This document shows positions 11,394-21,231 of a stretch of 64,000 nucleotides of DNA, in pieces. Source of the stretch: Cephalotus follicularis. Taxonomy: Eukaryota; Streptophyta; Magnoliopsida; Oxalidales; Cephalotaceae. Both the position numbers and the translations under genes were made by a program. The notes under the pieces are model-generated. The model was not told where the DNA came from and ran no database searches. It saw nothing but the letters and a program-made list of their open reading frames with translations. The stretch's first letter is position 1; every line of letters starts with the position of its first letter. The DNA is taken from the NCBI GenBank assembly GCA_001972305.1, contig BDDD01001962.1, forward strand, positions 96,502-160,501, in the 5' to 3' direction.

Positions 11394-12334
11394 ATCACTA
11401 AAACTGTGGATGGTTTTAAGACTCTATGGTTTGGAAAATCTACAATGCTACATAAGAAATCATATCAAGTTGGCCAAATTGTTTGAAGAGCTTGTTGCTG
11501 AAGACCCAAGATTTCAGGTAAGTGTAGTCTTCATGAAGTTGATATCCTTATAAACTTAGTATTGTCTTTCATTTCCTTTTTCATCCAGAATTGCTGGCAA
11601 ACTTATCCACTTGAACTTCTAGAGAATAAGTTAGCTGGAATTTATCCATTGGGACATGAAGGAGTGAATAATAACTGATTAATAGAAACTCGAGTTATAA
11701 TGAACTGTCATTTAGCTCAATGCTATAAACCCATATGTTTGAATCATTCTCAGTTGGCCCTGACTAATAGAATCGTAGCTCAAAGCCCTTGTTGGTAGAT
11801 TAATATTTCTGTAGGTGCAGACTTTCCATTGAATTTCCTGAATGAGAAAGTAGCTTCCCTAGCATAAGAGCATATTCAAACTGTACATTTTTTGATACCA
11901 GGTCCCATGTAAATTTAGCTTGTTCATTATCCAAAATCTCGTAAGTTGACTCGCAAAAGCATAAGTTTTCTTTCTTGGAAAATTTTCTGTAATTTACATG
12001 CCTGTGGCATGATATGTAAGCTAAAAATTAAGAATTAAAGAGAGTGAAAGTGGGTGTCGTTCTCGGTGATAGTATAGATTCTAGGGGCTATGGTTTTATT
12101 ATATTTTGTATTTGAAACGTTACAGTTTTTTTTACACATCTTCGTTTTATTCAAGCAAGTTATGCAGTTAGTAAGTCATTATCTAGAAATCTTTATTGTA
12201 ATTACTCTGTGCAGGTTGTTAACCCTCGAATATTTTTGTTAGTTTGTTTCCGGCTTTTTCCTCCTAACGACAAGGAAGATAAGGGAAATAAACTGAACCG
12301 TGACCTCTTAGACATTGTAAATTCAACTGGATGA
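11394..12334 (+). pseudogene. aromatic L-amino-acid decarboxylase, two exons (fragment)
   Basis: Exon 11394-11517 reads SLKLWMVLRLYGLENLQCY and LAKLFEELVAEDPRFQ, flanked by TCTAG and GTAAGT. After a 697-bp intron (acceptor TGTGCAG), exon 12215-12331 reads VVNPRIFLLVCFRLFPPNDK and LNRDLLDIVNSTG, then TGA at 12332-12334. This is the C-terminal half of a PLP-dependent decarboxylase of the tyrosine/tryptophan decarboxylase family (aromatic amino acid to amine or aldehyde). The family normally continues past NSTG with a further C-terminal stretch, which is absent. Retained introns show capture from genomic DNA, not from mRNA. All upstream domains, including the PLP lysine, are missing. Confidence 0.8.
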
Positions 12335-12335
12335 C

Positions 12336-12989
12336 AAGTGAAGGGATCCATAGAAGATGTGAGAATGGATACCGGATTACCTCTACTACAGCAGATCAAG
12401 CTGCATTCATACTTAGTACACCTAAGAAGAAATCACAAGATATGGCGCAAGAAACTCTGAGGACTTCTGTTTTTCCTAGTACCCAAGTAAAGGTACATCT
12501 ACATTGCACAAACACTTATTCCCTAGGTAGTGTTTTAACATATGTTTAGGCTCTATGTTTGAGATCTTATTTGGGATGCCAATATTGTAAATGCTTTTAA
12601 TCCAATGGCTAAGGTTTAATCTACTCTATCTCTGCAATTTGTATAATTGTAGAGAATTTTGATTCCCATGGTGTAAGGGGTTAGTAATTTCAATTTATTT
12701 GAGCTCAATATCCCATTATGGGAAGTCCACTGAATGGTTGACACTTTCCCTTGTCCAAAAATCTCATCAATACGTATCATTGTTTCTGCTCTATCTGTAG
12801 TTGTTATGTTCCACATTTTCAAACTGTTATGGCGACTTCGTAAATTAAATACTTAAGATTTTTCATTTTAATTGTTGTTTATATGTCAGACCATGTGTTG
12901 ATTCTTTTTTTTTTCCCTATATATGGCAGGATAAATGGTCAAATAATCTGTATATTGCGTCAATATGCTATGGCAGAACAATTTCTTAA
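12336..12989 (+). pseudogene. MUT9-like kinase, last two exons
   Basis: Exon ~12336-12492 reads SEGIHRR, NGYRITST, DQAAFILSTPKKK and QETLRTSVFPSTQVK, ending at a GT donor. Exon 12930-12989 follows GGCAG and reads DKWSNNLYIASICYGRTIS plus TAA, which is the family's C-terminus. These match the end of the kinase whose earlier exons are at 1-608. The middle exons are absent, and the decarboxylase fragment abuts directly with no intron between. The kinase frame differs from the decarboxylase frame, and TGA lies at the join, so no fusion protein is possible. Confidence 0.82.
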
Positions 12990-13642
12990 GATTTGCTTTA
13001 GCAGATAAAAATTTCAAGCATAAGCTAAAGGCGAGTACATTGTACAGTCTAAGCTACATTTTGTGCATTAAGTTTCCATCTGTTATAGGCCTCCACATGA
13101 GGATTAATATTTTCTCCTTCTCACTTTCTTTCTTCGGATGCGGAACTTCAGGGCATGAATCAGTTAATAAAGGAATAGAGAAAGCTTTTATTATGTGTCT
13201 GATATGAATCCCTGAACTGGAATGAAAGAATTGAAGAGTTTTTATATCTTAGAATAGATTAATCACTCTTATCAGGCAATATATGAAAATATGCATCTCA
13301 TTTCCATATAAAAATATATATATTAAAGATATATATTTGAACTTATATTTTATTTTATAAATTCATAACTTTTACAGGATGATGATACACCTGGAGCATA
13401 GAAGCAGAGATGAAATCTCATACATGGATATTTGTAGTTTTTGTTTTAGGAAGTTATTATATTGACTACATTATATACAGACGATAAATTAATTGTATTG
13501 TATTTTGATTTTTGATACTTTTATGCTCACAATGTTTATTTACATTTAAGCCAAATAATTTGTTGGTTACAATATTGTACAATTTTATATATATATATAT
13601 ATATGTATGTATATATATATATTGTATTAAATTCAAGATTTA
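12990..13642 (+). other. kinase 3' flank and AT-rich spacer
   Basis: Sequence after the kinase stop, possibly 3' UTR. A TTACAG acceptor-like site precedes GATGATGATACACC near 13380. A TA microsatellite lies at about 13588-13622. No gene is seen. Confidence 0.4.
13588..13622. repeat. TA/TATG microsatellite
   Basis: Alternating TA run interrupted by TGTATG. Low complexity, in non-coding AT-rich DNA. Confidence 0.85.
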
Positions 13643-13715
13643 GCGTTTGTAGCTCAGTCGATGCAATGTCTGCTTCCTAATCATAATATTGGATTCATAG
13701 ATCTATTCATAGATT
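13643..13715 (+). pseudogene. tRNA-Arg(CCT)-like relic
   Basis: GCGTTTGTAGCTCAGTCGAT gives a recognisable 5' acceptor strand and D-arm. CTGCTTCCTAATCA gives an anticodon loop TTCCTAA (CCT). TTGGATTCATAG is a decayed T-arm. It resembles plant tRNA-Arg(CCT), but the stems no longer pair well and the 3' acceptor strand is lost. It could also be the head of a tRNA-derived SINE. No SINE body or tail was identified. Confidence 0.5.
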
Positions 13716-13842
13716 TTGGGAATATATGATATTGGATTCAATAAAGATCTGATTGGCCTGAAGACGTGGAGATTAAAAAAACATTTGATTATAAAAGATT
13801 TAAATGAATTCTATATTATTTTTTTATTTTTTTAAAAAAACC

Positions 13843-13935
13843 TTTTGAAACGGATGGTTATCGTTTCAAAAGGGTTGTTTTTCCGTTTCAGAAGGCCTTT
13901 TGAAACGGAAAAATGGAATTTCAAAAAACTGGCGT
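13843..13935. repeat. TTTTGAAACGG foldback cluster
   Basis: TTTTGAAACGG and its inverse alternate: CCTTTTGAAACGG, CGTTTCAAAAGG, CCGTTTCAGAAGG, CCTTTTGAAACGG. The strand can fold on itself more than once. It abuts the broken 5' end of RT-B. It could be a MITE remnant; no target duplication was recognised. Confidence 0.5.
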
Positions 13936-13936
13936 G

Positions 13937-15421
13937 TCAAAGTTCTGAAGGTTGTGTTGCTGCGATGAATGTGGAGCCTACTCTTATATCTCGGATTAAG
14001 ACAGCTCAGAGTGATGATGGTGAGCTTTGGGCCTTAGTCCAGAATGTGGGAAACGGTAAGCAATCAGATTTTCGTATGGATGAGCATGGTGTGATATGGC
14101 TTGGTAATCGGTTGTGTGTTCTGGCAGATACTTCTATCAGAAATGTTGTTTTGTCAGAGACACATAGTTCTCCATTTTTTATACATCTGGGTTCTACGAA
14201 AATGTATAGAGACTTGAAGAAGAATTTCTAATGGAATGGAATGCAAAGGGATGTAGCGGAGTATGTTGGGAGGTGTTTGATCTATCAGCAGGTAAAGATT
14301 GAGCATCAGCGTGCTAGTGGTTTGTTACAGCCCTTGGAAGTTCCAGTATGGAAATAAGAGAGTATTTCAATGGACTTTGTTACAGGTTTGCCGAGTACTT
14401 TCCGAAGGAACGATGCTATCTGGGTAGTAGTGGGTCGATTGAATAAATCGGCTCACTTCTTGGCTATCCGAGAGGATTTCTATGTGCATCGTTTGGCTGA
14501 GGTGTTTCAGCAGGAGATAGTGAGACTACATGGGACTCTGGTATCTATTGTTTCGAATAGGGATCCTCATTTCACTTCGCGGTTTTGGAAAGGGTTTCAG
14601 AAAGCTTGGGGTACTAGGCTCAATTACAGTACAGCTTTCCATGCACAGACAGATGGGCAGACTGAGAGGACCATCCAGACCTTAGAGGATATGTTGAGGT
14701 CTTGTGTGTTGGAGTGGACTGGGAACCGGGACGAGTATTTGAGCTTGGTGGAGTTTGCATACAATAACAGTTGGCGCGCTGGCATCCGTATGGCTCCGTT
14801 TGAAGCTCTTCAAGGGAGGAAGTCTCGAGCTCCGACATGGTGGGATGAGGTTGGAGAGTGAGTTATCGAGGGACCCGAGCTAGTGCAGATCACTACAGAA
14901 AAAGTGGCAATAGCAAGGGAGAGATTGAAAGCAGCTCAATCTCGACAGAAAAGTTATGCGAACAGACATCGGAGAGACTTGGAGTTCAAAGTGGGTGAAC
15001 ATGTGTTCTTCAAATTTTCACCTTGGAAAGGAGTCCGACGTTTTGGGCTGAAGGGAAAGTTGAGTCTGCGGTTTATTGGGCCTTTCAAAGTTCTGGAAAA
15101 GGTAGGTGCAGTTGCTTGGCTTTGCCTCTGCAGTTAGCACACGTCCATAACGTATTCCGCGTGTCTTTGTTGAGGGGTTATTAGTATCATCCCCTGCATG
15201 TGGTTCACTATCCGTTGGACAGTATTCGGGTGGACCTATCTTGTTATGAGGAGGCCGAGGCTATTCTGGATCGATAGGAGCGGGTGACACGTAGCAAGAC
15301 CGTTCCATTTATGAAAGTTCTGTGGAGGAATCATCTCGAACGTGAGGCCACTTGGGAGGTTGAGGAGCACATTCGGGAGCGATATCCGCACTTGTTTGCT
15401 TGCGGTATGTGTATGTTGTGA
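13937..15421 (+). pseudogene. RT-B integrase fragment (5'-truncated element)
   Basis: Similarity to RT-A begins abruptly at SEGCVAAMNVEPTLISR. Visible: the zinc region (HSSPFFIHLGSTKMY, GRCLIYQQVK), the core MDFVTGLPSTFRRNDAIW, the Glu region [23 protein letters not shown], and a short chromodomain-like tail ending EEHIRERYPHLFA. Stops include 14229-14231, WK* before the core, and the TGA after DEVGE (about 14860). The second catalytic Asp is replaced: SNRDPHF where RT-A has SDRDPRF. Everything upstream of integrase is missing. Confidence 0.88.
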
Positions 15422-15437
15422 TTTCGGGACGAAATCC

Positions 15438-15460
15438 TTTTTTAGGGGGGATGGGGTGGA
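15438..15460 (+). other. RT-B polypurine tract
   Basis: A T run followed by AGGGGGGATGGGGTGGA lies immediately before the LTR start TGTAATGCCC at 15461, after GGGACGAAATCC. The position equals that of the RT-A tract. Confidence 0.8.
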
Positions 15461-15720
15461 TGTAATGCCCTACTTGTTCGTATATGTGTTTTACGGACCT
15501 TTTATATGTTTGTTTTTGGGTTTTTAATTTTTTTTGTTATAAAGTTCGGTGGCCCTTGTTTTGGGCCTATATGTTTTTGGCTGACTAATACCAGCCTGAA
15601 CTTTGGATATGCTGGTATGTTAATGCAATGTTGGGTTGGGCCTATGTTTGTGACTTTTAAATTTTATCAAACCTTATTTTACAATTTTGAAATTTATTAA
15701 AACAATTCTTTTTATTTTAA

Positions 15721-15845
15721 AATCCTTTTCTTTTCTTTTCTTTTCTTTTCTTTTCTTTTCTTTTCTTTTCTTTTTCTTTTTCTTTTTCTTTTTCTTTTTC
15801 TTTTTCTTTATTTTTTTTTTCTTTTTCCTTTTTCCTTTTTCCTTT
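15721..15845. repeat. (CTTTT)n / pyrimidine microsatellite
   Basis: Pure CTTTT repeats pass into CTTTTT and CCTTTTT repeats. They sit in the U3-side pyrimidine tract that other LTRs of the family hold in shorter form (for example 41320-41390). Confidence 0.95.
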
Positions 15846-16679
15846 TTCTTTCTTCTTTCCTTCTTTCTCCTCTCCCTCTCCTGTAACTCTCTCTTTCCCT
15901 CATCAATCCCACACGTTTTCAATCTTTTCTTTCCTTATCAATCTGATTATGTCCCCTTTATTCCTTATCTCTCCCTCAATTCTCTCTTCTTTTTCCCGTT
16001 TAAGAATGTTTTTGTCATTGTGATATGTCCTCCGAATTCCTCTAGCCTGTCACTGTCGAAATTGCAAACTGGGATTGCTGTGTTCTTGTGTTGTTTCGTT
16101 CTTCATCAATATCAGGTTTGTTTGATGTCTTTTGGTTATACTTTCCATGGCAAGCCTCGAGTTGTGTATTTGTTCTCTTCTCTTTTGTCCCTGTGTACAG
16201 TCGTTTGACATTGTTTAGTGGTATTCTTTCTGTTGTTTTCTGGGTTCTTAATACCATTACAGGTTAGTGAATCCTACTGTGATGGTTTATTTCACTTTGT
16301 TATGTTGTATTCATGTCGAATAGGTTGTTAAAGATTATTTGGTTTCCTGTCGATTCATGCCATGTTGTCATTGTTGTTCTAAGTCAGTTGGTCAGCATTT
16401 AGACACCTCACATAAACTGTAATCTGGTTTTTATAAGTAATGACAGATAACTTTACAAGAAAATCTGATTTGTACGTATGCATATGTTTGAAGGTTCTTT
16501 CTTTCTTTTGAAGTTAAGTCACTGCTTATGTATTCCCATGTCAATTATGTGTTTTTGTGTCATCTAAACATCATACAATGTCATATGTATATGAGTGTAG
16601 GCCTCTGGTATGATGTCATTCATGTTTAGGCAGTTTCTGTATTGAAATATGTCAAGTTCTGTTGTTCTGTCGTCCACAA

Positions 16680-16927
16680 CAGTCGGCTGTTTTTATGGAC
16701 AGTCGGCTGGTTTGGTGGTGTAGTCGACTGCCTATTGAAAACAGTTGACTATCTTTTGTTGTGGAGTCGCTGTTTGTATGAATCAGTCGACTGCCTTACT
16801 ATGCACAGTCGGTTGGACCTCTGTCACAATCGACTGTCTGTAGTCTTGTTTGTACAATCGACTGGCCCTTATGATTAGTCTACTGCCAAGCTTCCCCAGT
16901 CGGCTGGTGCTCTGTGACAGTTGGTTG
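16680..16927 (+). repeat. 21-bp phased palindrome array (RT-B LTR)
   Basis: Motif starts are 16680, 16700, 16721, 16742, 16764, 16784, 16805, 16827, 16855, 16876, 16897 and 16918. Steps are 20-22 bp except one of 28, which sits four motifs before the array end, as in the RT-A 5' LTR (2184). Confidence 0.88.
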
Positions 16928-17412
16928 TTTTGCCCAGAAAATTTCTGTTTTCAACTGTTTTGATTCGTTTGTTCTTCGAATCAATCTGGGTCTTTTTCTA
17001 AGCACTGTTATGAGTCTATTTTTGTCTCTAATGATTCGCAGACCCTTGTATGAATAGTTTTGGTGTCTTTTAGATTGTTGTGCTTCAAAAGGGGGGTTGA
17101 TTTAACAATCTTTCCGTAAGTGCTGTTGTGAACGCATAAGGTATGGATATTATGCTCTTTGATACTCTCTTCGACTTTATCGAGGCAAAATCAGTTTTGT
17201 TTATATTTACGGATTTCTATCGCTCTTTGGTCATCTGGTTTTATCGAATGAAAATTAGTTTTGCTTTTATGGTATGTTCTTCGTTTTATGAACTCGGTTA
17301 CAAAATTGATATGTTCTAGAAAATAAAGTTGGTTTTGACATTTTATGAATTTAATATTCCTAACTTTATTCTTATGGTTTGATACGGTACGATATGTTAT
17401 GAAATGATCATC

Positions 17413-18051
17413 TCTTTACAGCGGAAATGTAATACCCCGGATATTAAAATCCACACTCATCTTGTCGGTGAAGCTGAATGTTGGTGAATAAATGGAGCTT
17501 AATTCAACGGAGTCTACTCATACGATTTGTCGCTACGAACACACTTCGTATAGACCTAGCATGACTACTCATAGGTCTTGTCTGATTAAAATCCACACTT
17601 CGTATAGACCTAGCATGGCTACTCATACGTCTTGTCAGCAATGCCGCACTCCGTATAGACCTAGCTGTCGTTGTTTACCAAGGTATGATCGTTCAACTTC
17701 ATGGAATTGTTTAATACAATCTATGGCGAGTTTCTATACCCTAAAACCAATTTTCTATTATATATTTTCTTTGGTTTTATTTATTGTTTTAATTAGTTTT
17801 AATTTGCACGTGTTATTTTCAATTATTTTATTTTAGTCCGTTATTTTATTTTATTTATTTCTTTCCTGTTTTCAATTATTTTATTATTTTTGCATAATTA
17901 GGAGTAGTTTTTAATAGTTTATCTCAAATTTGGTATACTTCGCCCAGGTTGGATAAATTACAACTAGCTTACGTTTCCCTGTGTTCGACCCGTTACTGCA
18001 TGATCCGTGCACTTGCGGCTATAAATTTTAAAACATTCTAAATCAGTGAAC
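17413..18051. other. unassigned segment with about 52-bp tandem repeat
   Basis: This segment lies between the RT-B LTR break and the RT-C LTR. TGTAATACCCCGG at 17429 looks like an LTR start. CACTTCGTATAGACCTAGC recurs at 17542, 17596 and (as CACTCCG...) 17647, giving a 51-54 bp repeat. The far end has TTCCCTGTGTTCGACCC, a type seen near ends of some plant LTRs. Probably a fragment of another LTR. Confidence 0.4.
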
Positions 18052-18111
18052 ACACCTATTTCAGTGGCTGATTTGGCGTCATTCGGCCGGAAACGGCCGG
18101 ATTGGAACTGA

Positions 18112-18428
18112 CGAGTTGACTCAGTGGAGCCAACTCGCTGCCGCCTTTGACCGCGCGTTTAGCGCCGAGTCTCAGCGAGTTAAGGGCGTTGATGTGTTTG
18201 TCTGGTGGTTGTGATGGGTTTTATGGTGGTGGCCGGAGCTGTGGTTGACCGGCGAGTCAACTCAGTGAGTTGAACTCACTGGCCGGCCGTGACAGCGCAT
18301 TCTGCGGCGAGTCACGGCGAGTCTCAGTCGCCAACGGACTGATTGAAGGATTTCGATGTCGGTTATGGCATTTTTTAGTGTTGACCGGAACTGTTGAAAT
18401 CCGGCGAGTTGACTCAGTGAGTCGAACT
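18112..18428. repeat. GC-rich island: palindromes at about 147-bp spacing
   Basis: Three inverted repeats: CGAGTTGACTC with GAGCCAACTCG (18112-18137), CAACTCAGTGAGTTG (18258-18272), and AGTTGACTCA with TGAGTCGAACT (18407-18428). Centres are about 141 and 152 bp apart. The DNA around each (GGCGAGTC, TTGACCG) is also alike, so this is a decayed tandem repeat. TGACTCA is a GCN4-type bZIP site. The copy in the 3' LTR starts at 23171. Confidence 0.75.
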
Positions 18429-19023
18429 CACTGCATGCCATTGACTGCTAGTTTCACGACGAGTCACGGCAGTTACTCGGTAGATATGAATTGATCGACC
18501 AATGTGGAGTTTGTTTATGGGTGTCGCTGGAGCTAAGTGAGTTGGCTGAAAACTGGCCGAAGCTCCGATGACGGCTGTGCTTGGTTTCCGTGCGTAGAGT
18601 GTAACGGAATTGTGTTGTATATGCAGGGTGAATTAAGTGATCAAGGATAGGAGGTTCCCAAGCGATGGCGATTCGATAGCCGGTTCAAGCTTGGAGGAGC
18701 TAACGGTTCGTCGGCTCTGCTACAAAATCCCTGGAATAGCAAGCGCAACTGTTGTTACTGCTTCAACTGGTAGGTTATACTATATGCACTGCATTCATGC
18801 ATTTCAATGAATTGTGTGGATTGTTACTGTACTACTGTCACCGAGTGTTGATTGACTGCTGTAGTTGCTGTGTGAACTGTTACTGTTTTACTGCGATTAC
18901 TGGTTGTTGCACCGATTGGGAACTGGGTATTGATTTACAAACTGTTTACACTAAACTGAAACTGATTTCATGGATTTCGGTCATAGTTCCTTTGATTTGT
19001 GAACTGTTGTTTCTAATAAAACC

Positions 19024-19180
19024 GTCGACACTTTACTGCTTTCAAAACTGACCCGTCGACGCTTTCATGCTTTTAAACTGAGTAGTCGATGTTTCATACT
19101 ATACTTTCTAAAACCGTCGACTCTTTTGTGTGTTAAACTGAATAGTCTACACTTTACGCTTTTAAACTAAACTAGTCGAC
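19024..19180 (+). repeat. GTCGAC array at 29-31 bp spacing (RT-C 5' LTR)
   Basis: GTCGAC or one-base variants start at 19024, 19055, 19085, 19116, 19145 and 19175. Steps are 31, 30, 31, 29 and 30 bp. Several spacers share AAACTGA before the core. The 3' LTR repeats the pattern at 24083-24239. Confidence 0.85.
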
Positions 19181-19489
19181 ACTTAGCGCCCTGTTCTGCG
19201 AAATGACACCGTTTCTCGCTGTTTTCAAATTCAAACTGTTTCTCTTTTAAATTGATTCCATAAGAAGCCTCCCTAAGGCCTTGTATCCTATGTGAATCAT
19301 CTTCTAACACTGTCAGAGCTTTGAATCAAGTTTTCAAGGTGATTCTTGAAGAAAGGCAACAAAAGAGTTTTTATACAAACGATTTTCCAGAATGGTTAGG
19401 ATAGCTCCTTTGGGACATTTGGACGCAGATGATCTCATTGGACTTCCTCTCCATTGTTTTACGAACTCGATAGGGACCAACCAACTGTT

Positions 19490-20345
19490 ACTGAATTGTT
19501 ACTGATACTGTATTGAAAACTGTTTTACAACTGTATTGACGGATGTGGATCACATTGGTCCTTTAGGTCCCTATCATTTCTGCTGTTTACTATTACTGTT
19601 ACCGTTACTGGGTGCGACTACTGTATGATTACTGTTTACTGTTATTGTTGTGACTGTACGGGATAACCCATTCATAATCTTCGTTTCCGTCATGAAGTAT
19701 TATGGGTGTTTGGCCTCACATCACTGTCAATCCTCCTTTTTTTGTGACCTACGGGAATCACCGCCTGACGGATGGATACGATTACTGTTACTGATACTGT
19801 TACTGTTACTGAGAGCTCCACTGTTACTGTTACTGGCTAGTACCCTTCGGGTCTAGCACTACTGTTACTGTTATTGGCTAGTACCCTTCGGGTCTAGCAC
19901 CACTGTACTGTTTTCGTGGCCAGTTTTATCCTATGCTCCTTGCGACTATAACACGGGAGGGTTGTGTTTAGTCGATGGGGGTACTATCTCGGGCCGGAGT
20001 GGCAGAGAAGTACTTGACCCTACAACTTTTTGTTTCCATGTACTGTTACTGACTGTTTACTGAGTGTCTGCAGGCCTATGGCCTTGGATGTGATTAGGAC
20101 TAGCTAGATATACCCCGCTTAGGGACGGTTGGTATATCGAAGCTGTCCACAACTGTATAATGATATACTGCACTGCACTGTTACTGCCACTATTATTGTA
20201 CACCGTTATTGTTCACTAAGCACTGTACGGTACTGTTACTGTATTGTTACTGTCACTGTATTGTACTGTCACAGTACCGTTACACGGCAAACCGTTATAC
20301 GGCAAACCGTTACACTGTCACACTACTGTATTGATGCATACATTG
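19490..20345. repeat. ACTGTT/TTACTG low-complexity region
   Basis: The hexamer TTACTG and close variants (ACTGTTACTG, ACTGTATTG, CACTGTAC) recur dozens of times, interrupted by unique stretches and by the twin hairpins. The 3' LTR copy is about 24545-25405. Confidence 0.75.
19836..19898. other. twin CCCTTCGGG hairpins (RT-C 5' LTR)
   Basis: GCTAGTACCC-TTC-GGGTCTAGC forms a nine-pair stem with one bulged T (19836-19857) and is repeated at 19877-19898. Both copies recur in the 3' LTR at 24896-24917 and 24937-24958 without change. Orientation relative to transcription suits an RNA hairpin; the function is unknown. Confidence 0.7.
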
Positions 20346-21219
20346 CATATTGTTATAACTGTTGCGTACATGGCACATAGTATATCCTACACGACATTAT
20401 GTTGCTGGCCCATTTCCCCTGTGTGCGGAATGGGTCAGGCTCAGACACAGGTGATGGGTCACAGTAAAATGGATCAAGATAGATGGATACCTAAGCTGGA
20501 TCTTGAATAGTAGTGGTGTTGGGATTGTATTGTTATTGTGTATGGCTTCGTTATGATCATATTATGGATTTACTTATATGGATTGTATTAAATGAGACAG
20601 GCTAAGATAAATGGGTTCTCTGTAGCATATTTTTATTTTCCCTGTTGAATATGATCTTACTTATGGTAATGTTTATGGTTTACTTATATGAGACGTATAA
20701 AAGGCCTTGTAATTATATCTGATTATACGGATGTATAAGACTTGTAATGTACAAGAGACGCTCAAAAGACACAGTAGAGATATGTTTTATTCAGCTGTCG
20801 ACCTGCCGACATGTGGCAGTGCTTATGATATATGTGTTGATATATTAAACAGGGACATGCCCATCATTTGAGGCATTAGAATGATGTTATAATAAGTTAG
20901 GTTGTGATTGCTGAGGGCTGAGCCCCATATATATATAAACTGTTGATTCCTCCTTCAGGAGTGTGAATATATTAAAATTGAGTTTTTCTTTACAGGGGGT
21001 TAAGTCCGATAAACGAATACATCATGCCCGATTTTTGGGAGATTTTAAGAGTTAGTTTTTATTTGAATTGAGTATTTTGCTGATGTTGTTTGATTGTTTA
21101 AAGGTTGTTATATATAGCACTTATGGAGTATGACGAATATAATGATGAATGACTGAACGGATGGTATCTCACGCGTCGGATCGTGGGGGTTCGCCTTCGC
21201 AGTTCGGGGCGTGATAGCT

Positions 21220-21231
21220 TGGTATCAGAGA
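21220..21231 (+). other. RT-C primer-binding site (tRNA-Met type)
   Basis: TGGTATCAGAGA lies three bases after the 5' LTR end, in the same form as RT-A. It confirms that the LTR ends at 21216. Confidence 0.85.

Larger units (their letters stand above)
15461..17412 (+). repeat. RT-B 3' LTR, broken at its 3' side
   Basis: An RT-A-type LTR starting TGTAATGCCC, with a (CTTTT)n tract, a palindrome array (16680-16927) and the start of the block before the stem-loops. Similarity to the RT-A LTR stops near GATATGTTATGAAATG (17412). A related LTR resumes at 26261, but repeats sequence already present here (GAAAATAAA...TTTTGAC), so these are parts of two LTR copies rather than one cleanly split copy. 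Confidence 0.8.
18052..21216 (+). repeat. RT-C 5' LTR (5'-truncated or replaced)
   Basis: Modules in order: GC-rich island with three palindromes (18112-18428), GTCGAC array (19024-19180), TTACTG-rich low-complexity DNA with twin hairpins (19836-19898), AT-rich part, and end GGGCGTGATA. Its first 392 bp relative to the 3' LTR are missing; homology starts at ACACCTATT (18052). Confidence 0.85.

Noticed and set aside
11394-12989. Functional decarboxylase-kinase fusion gene
   Set aside because: Frames differ, TGA is at the joint, and most of both genes is missing.
15674-15922. Lysine-rich or phenylalanine-rich protein across the CTTTT tract
   Set aside because: It is the translation of a pyrimidine microsatellite.
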